Made by a program: the position numbers and the translations under genes. A stretch of DNA of 64,000 bases from Nectonema munidae (taxonomy: Eukaryota; Nematomorpha; Nectonematoida; Nectonematidae): the NCBI GenBank assembly GCA_030549495.1, contig JAUIRK010000898.1:868001-932000 (forward strand), given 5' to 3'. Positions 1 to 11,254 of this stretch are shown one piece after another. How positions within the stretch are numbered: the first letter of the stretch is position 1; every line of letters starts with the position of its first letter. A model generated the notes under the pieces. The model did not search any database. It saw only the letters and a program-made list of their open reading frames with translations, and was not told the origin of the DNA.

Positions 1-608
1 GTATGTTATAAAGTAAAAATATAGATATCGAAAAGTTTAGAAGAGCCGCCAAAAATGAAGGAAATTTGGTTGATGCTGTTTGTGAACAATCCCTAACACC
101 ATTTATGAATTTAGTATATTCATAAATCTTCTTTAACTTTTAACTGTTTCGAGCGAAGCGAGAAACGACCACGGGACCGGCTAGTATATAAGAAATCTAA
201 ATTGAGTTTTTTTGTCGAAGGTCCCCCCTTCCTCTGCACAAATGCTTAGGTCTCGAAAACTGTACCCACTGCCATGTGACCATAAGCAAGTAAAAAGTAA
301 CTATCTGTCGATTAGTTGAATCAATGTGTAGTAATTGACTAACCTAATATCTAAATATCAATCAACTAAATAACATCATCCAACTAAACATTAAACACAA
401 CTAAAATGAGAGCTGTGTTTCAATTATGTTTTTGAGCATTTTTTCCAATACCAGCTTATTACCTTTTTTATTTTTCATAATATTTTTGTTAAAATTTACA
501 CGTTTATTCTAAGCTCTCTAAAGGGAGAATTTCTAACAAATTCTGCGTTAATTTGAATTGCACTACATTTCGAAACATTGCTATAATTTGTGTATTTTAC
601 TATTTTAG

Positions 609-748
609 ATGTGCAGGTTTAAAAGAGAATGACCTTTTGTATGATATCAACGGCCAAAATATCTTAGGCCTTCCTCACTCCTCTGTTGTCGAAAATCTTA
701 AAAGTTGTTCCTTTAACGTGCCGACTCTCTTCACTCTAAAGAGATTTA
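609..748 (+). CDS. MAGI-like: MAGI-like scaffold gene, exon with second half of a PDZ domain
   Basis: This exon encodes about 46 residues that align end to end with the second half of the MAGI PDZ2 domain. It reads RCAGLKENDLLYDINGQN, then a PHSSVVENLKSC helix, then a final strand ending in TLKR; from memory the mammalian MAGI segment reads RCRGLKEGDLIVEVN. The acceptor is TATTTTAG at 601-608 and the likely donor is GTATTA at 749. The exon starts with one base of a split codon and ends with one base, which fits the next exon. The donor is not a strong consensus, so the 3' edge could be off by a few bases. The first half of the PDZ domain must lie upstream of the window. MAGI proteins are cytoplasmic scaffolds at cell junctions and synapses (family knowledge). 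Confidence 0.72.
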
Positions 749-2938
749 GTATTATTTAGCACAGATATATTACTTTTTGTCCTACTCCATTCAAAAATAT
801 ACCAATAGAACTTAATGGTGGTATGAAAAGATATAGATTTAACAATAACTCTTTATCAATCAAATGAAAGAAATGCGAAACATAGAACGTCCCATTATCC
901 ATTTAGGCAGTGGTTTCCTATCTCTATGCCGATACGCCTCAGTTTTATATAAATTTGATTTTGGCCCGTCCCTATACCTTTTCCAAAATTTTACTTTTTA
1001 TTAACATTTTTGTGAAATATATTGGGGAAATATATTCTCTATCTGTCTATAAGGTAAATTTTCACTATGCCAATTGTCAAGGGTGCAATTTAGAAATTTT
1101 TGAAAGAGGTGGCAAAAACTAAAACAACCTTAATTCAACTTTCAAATGAAATTTTTTTATAAATCATAAATAGTGCTTTTAAATAGAAGTTTAAAATTTT
1201 GATTTTTATTATTTAATTAGAAAGTTTAAAATTTATAATATAAGCTTATTTGATGGGGGGGGGGGCAACTGCCCTCTTTGCCCCATCTCATTGTGCCCCT
1301 GCCAATAGTTGTATTGAACTTATATAATAGCTTGTTGTTTCTGTATTATAATTTTGAATTAATATGCACTGACAATTGCCCCATACTCATCAATGTAATT
1401 TTTCAACTAAAATTTTTATGTCATCTGTATTTTTATTTTTAATCTTTTATACTGTTTTTCTATCATCAATCAATTTTATAATTGTTCGAATTAATTCTAT
1501 TTCTTATTAAAATTAAAAATATAAAGTATTAAGGACCGTAATTAAAAAAAAATTTTAATGTTGTTTTTAAGATAAATAAAAAAGAAAATTTATTAACATG
1601 AAAAAATTAATTTTAATTAAACTATTTTATCTTCTCTCCATAAAAGTTTGTGCCTCCCAGTTTAGAAATCACTGTTTCAAGGTATCGCAAACAAGAAGAT
1701 TGAAATGGGGTTCTATCTTCTTCATTTCTTTACCTTGGTTGATAGATAGTTGTCGTTAACTCGAAATTAACTTTTTAAATGATTGCTAACTACTAACTTC
1801 TATTTCCATATTTTTAATTCAAAATTGAACACTGTTACATTGCATCCTGTCAATTCATTTCTAGGTAACTTTTGCTTCTAAAAAAAAAGTCAGCTCTTAT
1901 CCAGAGCATCATGCTTTTGAGTGTTATTTTATTGATCTTGTGGCATATAATGAAGAAATTAAATGAATCTTCCAAAATTTTATCTAGGAAATTCCAAAAA
2001 GAATTATTTTAGTATTTATACTTCCACTCGTAATAAAATGAATGCATAATAGATTTTAATGATGCCTATGATTATAGAGAAATTATATTGCTATTATCCT
2101 AAACCTAGATAGTTTCGCTAAACGTTTAAATGAAACAGAACGTATCATGTTCAGTTAATTCTTTTAAGTATAAATTCTTTATCATGGCTATTTTTTGGTA
2201 TATATTTGAATTAATTTCTAAATCACCTCGAGGCAAGGCTGCATCAAATACACCACTACGGTTTAAAAAGATAAAAAATAATACACATGAATTATGAAAA
2301 ATATTTGAATAACATATTATTTCACCCAAATTTATACCTTACATATCTTCAATTATATAAGTAACAAGATGTTAAAAAACCTGTATTAATGTATTAACCT
2401 GTCACAGTAAAACATAAAAGGAGAGATTCTCACTACAGAATGGTTGGATTAAATAATGATATTTATAAGTGAAATACATATATACAAATATAAATGTATT
2501 TTCTTTTTACACATTTTAGTCTCGCTTCTATCCTAGGTAGTTTAAATGAATTAGATTTGATTTGAATCATTATCAAATAAAATAAGATCTAATTTTTCAA
2601 ACAAACTTTATTTTGATTTTATAGACTAAATCATAATCATATTTTATGATTATAATCTCATATAATGTACTGACCAGCTGATGTGTTGTAAAAGTGCTAC
2701 TACTGACAATATTCATATACAAAAAAAATGTAATATACTTTCTTTCGAGGAAAAAAAATGTGACATTCCATTCACCCGAAAGATGTAAACCAACCCCTTT
2801 TTCAAAACAACCTCTTTTTTATCAGTTCTATTTTCCGAAATTTGTGACAAAAATTGCTTTAGAATAGCCACCATTATTATCATCTTTATCATGATGATAT
2901 GTATGTACCGTAATAGCCAATTGATTTTTATTTTTTAG
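749..2938 (+). other. Intron of the MAGI-like gene
   Basis: No further exon could be supported here. It contains AT-rich DNA, an 11-base G run at 1255-1265, and sequence resembling hAT ends at 908, 1301 and 1674. I saw no PDZ-type GFGF motif in any + frame. Confidence 0.5.
908..1674. mobile_element. Possible non-autonomous hAT element
   Basis: The left end reads CAGTGGTTTCC. The right end, reverse-complemented, reads CAGTGATTTCT followed by AAACTGGGAGGC, a classic Charlie-type hAT terminus. The flanking 8-mers (catttagg and tttcaagg) match only partly. A second hAT-like terminus facing left (CAGGGGCACAATG on the minus strand, ending at 1301) with a G run beside it suggests a nested insertion. 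Only the ends are recognisable. Confidence 0.3.
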
Positions 2939-2979
2939 ACTCGCCAAGTCAAGATTCCCTTATGTCTTCTCAAAGTTCG
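2939..2979 (+). CDS. MAGI-like: MAGI-like gene, short linker exon
   Basis: This 41-nt exon lies between a strong acceptor (TATTTTTTAG, ending 2938) and the donor GTAATG at 2980. With the one base carried over from exon 609-748 it reads N-SPSQDSLMSSQSS, a serine-rich linker. It ends on a codon boundary. The alternative frame runs into a stop in the next exon, which supports this phase. It has no domain of its own; assignment to the gene rests on phase, order and strand. Confidence 0.6.
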
Positions 2980-3038
2980 GTAATGTTTAATAATAATAAT
3001 CATTAATCTTTCAAATGAGTTGAATACTCCTATTTTAG

Positions 3039-3096
3039 ATTTCTCCAAACGTTTTTCAAATTAATGATGACTTTTCCAATAGGACTTTAAGTTCAG
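3039..3096 (+). CDS. MAGI-like: MAGI-like gene, short linker exon
   Basis: This 58-nt exon lies between the acceptor CTATTTTAG (ending 3038) and the consensus donor GTAAGA at 3097. It is separated from the previous exon by a tiny 59-nt intron. It reads ISPNVFQINDDFSNRTLSS plus one base, which joins the AG that opens the last exon to form GAG (Glu). The frame is open only in the phase set by the upstream exon. The product is a polar linker between PDZ domains. Confidence 0.62.
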
Positions 3097-3133
3097 GTAA
3101 GAATTTTTAGTATGATAAAATTTATCAAAAATA

Positions 3134-3216
3134 TAGCACGAGTGGGGTTCGAACCCACGCGGACATCTGCCCATTGGATCTTAAGTCCAACGCCTTAACC
3201 ACTCGGCCATCGTGCT
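3134..3216 (-). tRNA. tRNA-Leu (anticodon UAA)
   Basis: Read on the minus strand, this is a full 83-nt tRNA. The 7-bp acceptor stem is AGCACGA paired with TCGTGCT, followed by discriminator A. The A box is TGGCCGAGTGG, the anticodon loop is CTTAAGA closed by TTGGA/TCCAA, there is a variable arm, and the B box is GGTTCGAACCC. All stems pair, CCA is not encoded, and there is no intron. A T5 run for RNA polymerase III termination follows at 3130-3126. The gene lies antisense inside the last intron of the MAGI-like gene, about 40 bp from the 3039-3096 exon. It appears functional rather than SINE-derived. Confidence 0.95.
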
Positions 3217-3604
3217 TATATGATTTTTGTTTTTATCTTTTATAATTATGATGCTATATTTTTTTTCATTTTGTTTTTGATATTTGAAATGTAAATTTAT
3301 TACCTGTAAGAAAATATTTACCATTTTTGTGTTTTTATTCTCAACAAGTTTGACATGATTCTTAAATAAAATACAATTTTCCCATAGAGAAAGCCACCCT
3401 AATTTACCAATGAAATCAGGGCTTTTTTTAATGGCCTTGTTAGCAAAGAGATCTGAAGGAAGGTTATTGGTCAGAAATGAAAAGAATCCTAAAAACTTAA
3501 GTCTTACGTTAAACTTTTTAAATCAAATACTATTCTTTTTTAAATAAACTAATCTTCATTTTTTAGAAAAAAAATAATATTGGTTAAATTTGTTTCTAAT
3601 AAAT

Positions 3605-3881
3605 TATATATACCATTTTTACTTCTAAATTGTCTTTTTTCAATTCTAATTTGTCCTTTTTAAGTTCTAAATTGTCTTTATTTGAGCTCTTGAAATACTT
3701 GTGCAATGTTAATGTTTTTTTATTTGTTAACTTGCTAAATAAATAAACTCTCTCTCTCTCTATTCCATTTTATTTTGTATTTTAGAAAGAGCATTTAGAA
3801 TTTAAAAAAGACACATTGGAATTGAAAAGTGACAATCTAGAACTAAAAAAAGACAATTTAAAAATAAAAATGGATGGTATT
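3605..3881. repeat. Foldback element with 21-bp heptad-coding arms (copy 1)
   Basis: The left arm (about 3606-3690) and right arm (about 3782-3880) are inverted copies of tandem 21-bp units. Read outward, the left arm translates as KDNLELK KDKLELK KDNLEVK then MVYI; the right arm translates as KKD TLELKSD NLELKKD NLKIKMD. The outer end carries TATATATACC. The right arm is cut by the hAT that starts at 3882, and its remaining end (ATATATAC) resumes after 7632. The middle contains a short CT repeat. Confidence 0.6.
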
Positions 3882-4053
3882 CAGGGGTGGCCAAACTTTT
3901 TTTATATAAGGGCTACTTTTTTGGTAGAAATTTTTGGCGGTCTACCTTGTAAGTATAAAAAATAATTAATATTCTTAAAACAAATGTAACTTTTGTTGTT
4001 TTATATAAGTAAAAAAAAATTTTATTAACTTAAAAATTATAAAAACTGTTTTT

Positions 4054-5882
4054 TTAAGATGAAACTTGGCACTGCATATTTTGTGCTAGTTTTTCAAAAT
4101 TTGAGACGAAATTTGTCAGGGCGATTCTTAAACATGTCTGCAAATGTTCGTTAGTTAATTGAGATCTATGTTTTGTTTTTATACTATTCATCGAAGAAAA
4201 AGCAGATTCACACAAATATGTGGATCCGAAAAACGAATGGAAAGTAGCAAATACCCTCCAAAGGTTGGGGCATTTATCTAAATATATTTTATAAAATTTT
4301 TCGACCCATGCATTGATTTAAGACTTAAGTCACATTTTATATTTATAAGTTTTTCTTCTAATTCAGCCAAATTGCCAATTTGTAGAAAGTTGCCAATTTT
4401 TTTAGCTAAAAATTCAATACTCACGTCGTCCTTGAAGGGGTTTAGTAGAAAAGTGGTGATACTTTCAATATTATTAAAACTTTCGAATCTTTTTTCAAAT
4501 TCATTCATGAGAGTTCTTAGAAAAGCTACATATCTATCCGCATTTAGCTATTTCGTCATCTAAATTAGGAAAATGTGAAAATGTTTGAAGTCGCCACGTT
4601 CCATTTATTTAAGTTGTATATTCAACTTTTCTTTAAATGAATTTACATGACTAACCATTTCAATTATTGATTTATCTTTGCCTTGTAATTGGGTATTTAG
4701 TAGGCTTATCTCTCAGTAACGTTGCAAAAAAAGATAGATCGCAGCGCCATTCTGAATCACTCAATTGAACATATTGAATTTTTTTAGTTTCAAGAAAAAT
4801 GCAAACTTTTGGTAATAGTTCTCTGAAATGAGTCAAAAACTTAGCACGGCTTAGCCATCTAACATCTGTGTGTAAAAGCAATTCATTGTGTTCTTCTCCA
4901 CACTCTTTTAGCAAAGCACGAAACTCTCGACGCGATAAACTCTTTGACCTGATGTAGTTGACAGTTTTGAACGCTATGTCCATGACATGATCAAAGTTTA
5001 AAACTTTTGAGCATAGGACTTCATTATGTATGATGCAATGATAATCAATAAATCTAGAAAACTTTTCATCGCGCTTACAACGAGAAAAAAGCCATTATTG
5101 CAACCAGTCATTGCAGGAGCACCATCTGTTGTAATTGAAACCAGTTTGGAAATTGGAAAATTTGTAAGTGATATAAATTCTTTGAATGAGTTGAAAATAT
5201 CTTCACCTCTAGTGCGTTCATTCATCGGAATTATTGTTAACAACTCTTCTACGGCTGACATGTCAACAAAAACCATTCTGATGAAAACACAGAGTTGAGC
5301 AGTGCCAATATAGTCAGTCGACTCGTCAAACTGTAATAAGAGAACAACGCACTTATCAACATTAATTTGTAGAGCTTGCTCAAGATCTTGACTGATATCC
5401 TTTGTTCTTCGCATAATAGTATTTCGTGACAATGACAAGTTATTTATATATGTAATAATTTCGGACTTATTTTTGAAGTTTTCAAATAAAACATCTCCCG
5501 CTTTGATGAAAGCTTCTTTTACTATTTCTCCATCGCTAAAAGATTTGTTATGTTTTATTAATGTTTGAGTAATTTTGAATGAAGCGATTGTAGCAGATTT
5601 TGAGCTTGTGATGTATTTAGAAAGGCTATTTTGTTGTCCAAGCAATTCTGCTTTGAGTTGTTTAACTTCTTAAGGCTGTATTTTGTGGAAAATCAATAGA
5701 ATAATTTTTGTGAACTTTAAAAAAATGTCTTTCCACGTTCGCTTTTTTAGGCAATGCATATTCCCTTACAAATTAAACATAAACACTTGTTATTGTTCAT
5801 TACAAAAAAGTAGTTCTCTTCCGATTCATTATGATAATGGTAAGTTTTTCTTTTTTTTAAAAGATGATCCTGGCTCATTCAT
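4054..5882 (-). pseudogene. hAT transposase relic, BED zinc finger type
   Basis: The likely start is the ATG at 5882 (MNEPGSSFKKKK). A BED-type finger follows in two frames: CLIC, then after a frame change KKANVERHFFKVH. The core (5645-4998) has AQLCVFIRMVFVDMSAVEEL, TRGEDIF and SITTDGAPAMTG, the conserved acidic block of the SCAND3/GTF2IRD2/ZBED5 group. The segment at 4983-4672 contains LHTDVRWLSRAKFL. Next come FEKRFESFNNIESITTFLLNPF (4508-4278) and the hAT dimerisation region FGSTYLCESAFSSMNSIK, ending at the stop at 4054. At least four frameshifts or stops separate these parts, so it is not functional. In a live element the protein would bind its ends and catalyse cut-and-paste transposition in the nucleus. 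Confidence 0.88.
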
Positions 5883-6910
5883 TTATCAGCCACAAAGATA
5901 AAATCAAATATAGTTAAAACTACTTCTAAAAAAGGTAATAAAAGATAGTAATAAAGGTACTTTTATAAAAGATTAATTTTTTAAAAAAATTGGTATTAAG
6001 TTGAACATTATAAACAAAATTGCCCATGATTTTAATTAACTTGTTCTCATATTTCTTAATCATTTTATAATTACTAATTTAAATTGATGTGTATTCAAAA
6101 TTAAATGAGTTTAAATCTTACAAAACAGTAAAATTTAGTATTATTTAGAAATTACTATTGTTCTAGTATTTTTTATATCTGACACTGGTCGTTGCGTATT
6201 TATTTTTTGACAAAAATTTTTTTTTAGGTTTTAAATTAAATATCAATTGATTATTTATGTTGACAACTATTTTTTATAATGATTTTTTTCATTAATTTTA
6301 CTTTTTTACATTTAACTATTTTTAATTTGATTTAATAAAATTATGACAAGCATGCCCTTCAAATAGAAAAAAATTCAAGCAAGGATGTTATTTTTCTTAA
6401 GTTACTGTGTCGAATAACTGGAAGATTTAAAATAGATTTAGTAATTTAGTATACTTCATTATAGTAAATGTGTAACATGTGCATATAAAAAAACTAAATT
6501 AGAATTTTTTAACATTGACTTCAAAGGTTGTTATAAACACAAATTAGAATTTTTTTTATTCAACTTTCATATGATTACTATTGTTCAGTAAGGCAAAATG
6601 AGACACTCAATTAACGAAAAAATTTTAATTATAAGTAGATTAAAAAAATTTTTTTAATAGATCTGACAAAAAATACACATCAAAAATTCTACTTAATACT
6701 TTTCCCTTAAATTATAAATTATTGCTTTATTACATAAGATTAAATTTAATATAATTTTCCTATTTCAAACCTTAAAAAAAATTTTTTTTTTGAAAATTGT
6801 AGTCATAAAAGTAAAATTTTTTTTAATCATTTCGATATACCGAAAAAACAGTTCTAATAAATGTCTTAGTGTCACAATATGTCTAAAAAAATTCTAAAAA
6901 TATCTAAAAA

Positions 6911-7159
6911 GGTTCATAGTCGCAACGTCGAAAACCAAAATGTCCGAGACAAAAACGTCCTAAAACCAAAACTTCCAAAACCAAAACGTCCGAAAAGAAA
7001 GCGTGTGAAATCCAAAATTTCTTAAAATCTAAACATCTTAGAATTAAAGAGTTCTAAAACCAAAAAGCTTAAACTGAATTGTTTAGAACTCTTAGGTAAT
7101 TTTGAATGAAGTTTTAGTTTTTAGACGTTTTGTTTTCGTACGTTTTGACCAGGAATTAT
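6911..7159. mobile_element. Decayed foldback-like element (GGTTCATAGTC ends), nested in the hAT
   Basis: The left end reads GGTTCATAGTCGCAACGTC followed by repeated phrases of the type AACGTCCNAAAACC. The right end reads CGTACGTTTTGACCAGGAA, the inverted form. These match the well-preserved copy at 40098-40683. The flanks do not give a clear duplication, and internal phrases have drifted, which suggests an old copy. Confidence 0.55.
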
Positions 7160-8971
7160 TAAAGAATAAGCAAATTTGACATTTTGGATTGTAAGCGTAA
7201 AAACTTTTTACCGAAAAAAAGACTAATTTATAAATTTAATGCACTTACAAAGACAAGCAAAATTTTATAGGTGGTAAAACGCAAAGAACAATGCTGAAAA
7301 TAATGTTCAACTTTTGATTTTTAAAATTTATATCATCAATCAGACCAATTCTACTGCATGATGAAAAGATAATCAAGTTAAATAAATAGCATAAAATTTT
7401 AGCTTAAAATAAAAAATCTTTATCAATATGATTGATTATTAACTATGCGAAAAATTGGGAAAATGCAACTTCATGAAACATTCACATAGATAATATGATA
7501 GAAACGTAAATTCATAAGAAAAAAAATTGATTCAACAATTAATTTCTGGTTTATTCCTAAACTACTTGAGGTCTACTTTCTTGAGCTTGGCGGTCGACTA
7601 GTCGACCGCGGGCGACTTCTTGGACACCTCTGGATATATACTAAAAATTTAAAAAAGATGAAGGATAATAATTTTATACAAAAAGCGCTTTCAAACTAGT
7701 TTCATCAGTTGGTTACGTAGTGAAACTTAAAAAAAGTTAAAAAAAACTATAAAAAAAATTCTCCAAGTTATATATATAGGATACCATTCTTTTAGTGGAG
7801 AGGTCTGACTAATCGAGTGGAGGTCCCGATGCTCCTAAAATTTTAATTTAAAAGGCACTGAATGAAATAAAAGTAAAATTCAAGTATTTTAAAATAATTT
7901 TTTGTACTATCCTCTCTCTCCCTTCTACCAAAATTTTTATTTTTATAATATATAAGATATTTATTTGTGTTAGAGTAAAAAAATTACGGAAATCTTTTAA
8001 AACTAATTAACTGGCTAATTTAAAAAGTAATTAATCAAAAGTTTCATAGCTAATTTGTTTTAAAATTCATACAATAATTTACACAAATTTAGTGTCATTT
8101 TTTTTTATAAAGTTACGGCCAAACTGTTTTAAAGGGGGTGTAGGGGGCATAAAGAATAAGTGCCTAATTTTTGTGAATAGAATTACAAATTTGTCTATTT
8201 ATAGAAGAAAAGAATATTAGTTTCATAATAAATAATGGTAATTACTGAAAGAAACATTAAATGCATTTTAAAAAATTCCAATAATATATAGTAGTTCTAG
8301 GGAATTTTTTAACTGTTTATTTAAAGATAATCTTTTTGGACAATCGTAAAATGTATACGACTTCCTGTTTCTTACATTAAAAAATCTGATTAGAAGATTG
8401 AGCTAAATTATTATTTCGGTATTTTTTAAACATATTAAAAATGCCCAGACATGTAAGTCCTGGGTAAAATATGTTGTTTGGATCAGTGTCTTTCTTCGCC
8501 GAATGCCATTTGTTTGGTATTTACCTCATATTACAACTTTATGCCGAGTTGATTGTTTTACTCTAGAACTTTAGCTTGTTTTTTTTACTATTTAGTTTTC
8601 TTGTAAATTTTTTTTTAAATATCCGTATTTTTAAGGCTCAAAATGATAAATGTAGTGACTCAATTCTAATTTTTTTGTAATGACTTTCAAACACGTTTAT
8701 ACGAATGCATTTATTATTCTTCCGTTTGTTTCATTCAATATATACCGAGGCATTATTCTTCCTTGATTTCTAATGATAATTTTTTTAACATCTAACTTTC
8801 AAACTTAATTGCTCCATTAGTTTTGCCCATATGGTCTTTCTGTTTTTGGTAATTGTTTACGAAAAACTGGTTCTGGCAATGCGAACGTATATTTTATATA
8901 AATCTTATTTCAATCAAAATATGATCAATGAAGAAATTGCAATCCTCTTATTGATTTTCAATTTATTTACT

Positions 8972-9166
8972 TCATTTATGTTTAGCTATTGTACGGCGCA
9001 CTTTTTTGTAGGCGATATATAAAGATTGAATCTCAAACAAAAATGTAAGGACTTCATCACACTTAGCAAATGTAGTGTCAATATTAATTCTATATCGTTT
9101 TAGTGTCCGTTTTAGCAGTTCTATAGAATCTAACGCTGATTTAAAATCAAGAGCTTTTCTAAACAA
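8972..9166 (-). other. Possible orphan coding fragment
   Basis: The minus strand has a good acceptor-like tract (TTTAATTTGTTTAG) followed by an open frame that includes SALDSIELLKRTLKRYRIN and DTTFAKCDEVLTFLFEIQ. The composition looks more protein-like than neighbouring chance ORFs. I do not recognise the family, and no strong donor follows. It could be a host exon on the opposite strand, a relic, or chance. Confidence 0.2.
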
Positions 9167-9746
9167 ATTAAAACATAGAGTTATAATGTTACTATTTTAA
9201 GATGTTTTCCGATTTCAGTCTATGTAAATTCACAAATGTTAACGTGTATACAAGAGCTAAGTATAATCTAAACAAGTTTCACCGTTCTTTATAGCCTCTA
9301 TGAACAAACAAGTATCAAAACGAATAATTATTCTGATACTTTTCATTAATTAGTGAAATAATTTAGTAATTTGATTCAAATTTGTGTTTAAAATCTTCTT
9401 AATTAAGAGGAAATTACTGCGGCAAATTTAAAACCGCGGGTAAGGTGACGTCTCAGGTTGTATTGATATTGAGTTAGCATAATCTCGGGGCAAACACAAC
9501 ATTCTCATGCATTTTTGTGAAAGGAGAGAATATGAAAGAAAAGTTGCAAAGACAATTCCATTACATTTTGTGTGTAATTTGCAGGTTGAATTATTTTAGA
9601 AAAATAAACCTTAGGTATGAAGTGAAAATTATAATAAATTGAGAAAAGAAAAAGGTCACATTTTGAAAGGCGATGAAGTTTTGTGGTTGAAGGTTGGGAG
9701 TAGAATCTTGAACAAAAAAATAATTTAAGTAAACTGATTTGTACAC

Positions 9747-9905
9747 TCAAACCTTCTTTAACGACAACCTGTCAATAGCGGACAGTTTTAATTGTTCCCA
9801 GTTAATCCTCGGTGAGGTTATTAGATCTGATTAAGCAACCTTCTTTTCAAATAGACCACTTTAACACTTCTGTTAAGTCCGCCCTCAGTTAATTCAGGTT
9901 TTACG
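9747..9905. repeat. Possible pogo/Tigger-type (Tc1-mariner) remnant
   Basis: The run AACGACAACCTGTCAATAGC, followed by GGACAG and later AGTCCGCCCTCAGTTAATTC, resembles the 'unpaired strand' wording of pogo-type MITE termini. Neither terminus nor a TA duplication is clear. Confidence 0.3.
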
Positions 9906-10158
9906 GTTTTTAAAACGTATTTTAACATTTTTTGTACCGATTTTTATCAAGACATTGATTTTGAATTAAAGGGAATGCTGTGCTCCTTCCCAGTCTCATT
10001 AATGTCCTAAACGTCTAATATTCCTTCATGCCCCAATATATACTGTTTTGCCTTGTTATTCCATTAAAATAGAAGGAAGTAGTGTGTCAAAAGGTAATGT
10101 AGGTTTTACAGTAGCTTCATTTCTCACCTTATTTAATTTTGCATTATTTGTGTTTTAG

Positions 10159-11057
10159 AGCAAAGTAGAGACGCATGTTTTTTTGAATTGCCAAGAAAAT
10201 CATATCACCAAAGCAATACACCAAATTTCATCCCTGCTAGTAAGTTGTTTGCATTGAACAATTCTAACAACAAAAAAGATGAGAAAATTTACGAAAACAT
10301 TTTCGCCTTGGAAAAGAAAGCGCCTGATTTGGGAATTGATTACTTTTCAGTCCACTTGAAGAAAGAGAATGGCGCGGGTGGCTTTGGCTTCATCGTTGTC
10401 TCATCTGCTATTGATAGTACGGTTGGATATTTCATTGGAAGTATAATTCCTGGCTCTCCAGCAGACTTGTGCAAATCACTCTCCTTAGGAGACAGAATTG
10501 TTGCCATAAATGGGAGTGTATTGGATGCTAATTTTTCACATAGTGAGGTAATAAGAATCATTAAAGAATGCGCAACCGAGATTTCTTTGATCGTGTCCTC
10601 GTTAAAAACTAATGAAGGCAGCAACAAGTGTAAAGAGACGGCAGACTTTGAAAACTCTCGCAACAACTCCAACGATATTTACCAAGGCATAGAGTTGTAT
10701 CGTGGCACACGAGGTTTTGGCTTTAGCATAAGAGGGGGTGCTGAATTCGAGAAGATGCCTCTCTTCGTGTACCGAATCGCTGACGGCGGTCCTGCAGAGC
10801 GGGATTCCAGGCTGAGCGTGGGTGATCAGATCATCCAAATAAATGGGATCAACACCACCGAAATGACGCACAATCAAGCACTGGACACGATCAAGAACGG
10901 AAACCATCATGTCATTCGATTACTAGTTAAAAAGAATTGCTGTACATCATCCTTCTTGAGTGCTAGTAACACAATTCACTGCCCACAACAGTTCCATCCA
11001 TCACCTAAACCCCAAGTGATTAATGAATCCAGCAAAAATTGTTTGCCTGCGTTTTAA
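10159..11057 (+). CDS. MAGI-like: MAGI-like scaffold gene, last exon with two PDZ domains
   Basis: The exon opens after GTGTTTTAG with AG, completing a Glu codon from the 3039-3096 exon, and runs to TAA at 11055-11057 (about 299 residues). The first PDZ (10335-10602) has the ligand loop GFGF at 10380-10391, GSPADLCKSLSLGDRIVAIN and a FSHSEVIRIIKE helix; this is the MAGI PDZ4 type. The second PDZ (10686-10935) has RGFGFSIRGG (GFGF at 10713-10724), GGPAERDSRLSVGDQIIQIN and THNQALDTIKNG; this is the MAGI PDZ5 type. The tail is polar and ends in CLPAF. MAGI proteins are membrane-associated guanylate-kinase-inverted scaffolds that bind C-terminal ligands of junctional and synaptic proteins. PDZ3 of vertebrate MAGI is not seen between this exon and 609-748. 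The exon is less AT-rich than its surroundings, as expected for real coding DNA. Confidence 0.93.
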
Positions 11058-11240
11058 CTTCTTTTATTATTTAATTTTGTATTATTTGTTTTGCACAGAG
11101 TTACATATATTTTATGAAATATTATTTTATTTTTGCGAAAGTTTATAAAAATTTAAATATTCACTATGGAACAACGACAACATATTTTTTATTTAATTAT
11201 TATAAAAATTTGAATAAAGTGTTCTAAAAGACTTACTATT
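11058..11240 (+). other. 3' UTR and polyA signal of the MAGI-like gene
   Basis: AT-rich sequence follows the stop codon. AATAAA lies at 11213-11218, with a T/GT-containing tract (AAAGTGTTCT) just after it. Transcript end is expected near 11230-11240, immediately before the hAT target site at 11247. Confidence 0.6.
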
Positions 11241-11254
11241 TTTAACCATTGAAT

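Larger units (their letters stand above)
3882..7632 (-). mobile_element. hAT transposon (BED-finger / SCAND3-ZBED5-like)
   Basis: The left end is CAGGGGTGGCCAA and the right end, reverse-complemented, is CAGAGGTGTCCAA, giving inverted termini with two differences in 13. The element is about 3.75 kb and carries a decayed minus-strand transposase at 4054-5882. Near the right end a 20-bp palindrome (7590-7609, containing GTCGACTAGTCGAC) lies within the GC-rich subterminal zone typical of this family. The 8-bp flanks do not match cleanly (atggtatt versus gatatata), so the target duplication is unresolved. It landed in a foldback element whose right end continues after 7632, and it hosts another insertion at 6911-7159. 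Confidence 0.8.
7633..10158 (+). other. Remainder of the last intron of the MAGI-like gene
   Basis: Mostly AT-rich DNA without a supportable gene. Two items stand out: a possible coding fragment on the minus strand (8972-9166) and a pogo/Tigger-like stretch (9747-9905). The intron ends at the acceptor GTGTTTTAG (10150-10158). Confidence 0.5.

Noticed and set aside
130-175. GAGCGAAGCGAG palindromic phrase near the left edge
   Set aside because: Short, and no boundaries or partner were seen.
2126-2329. Plus-strand SPRGKAASNTPLRFKKI reading as an extra MAGI linker exon
   Set aside because: No acceptor/donor pair gives a phase compatible with the flanking exons; the join 748 to 2939 is already in phase without it.
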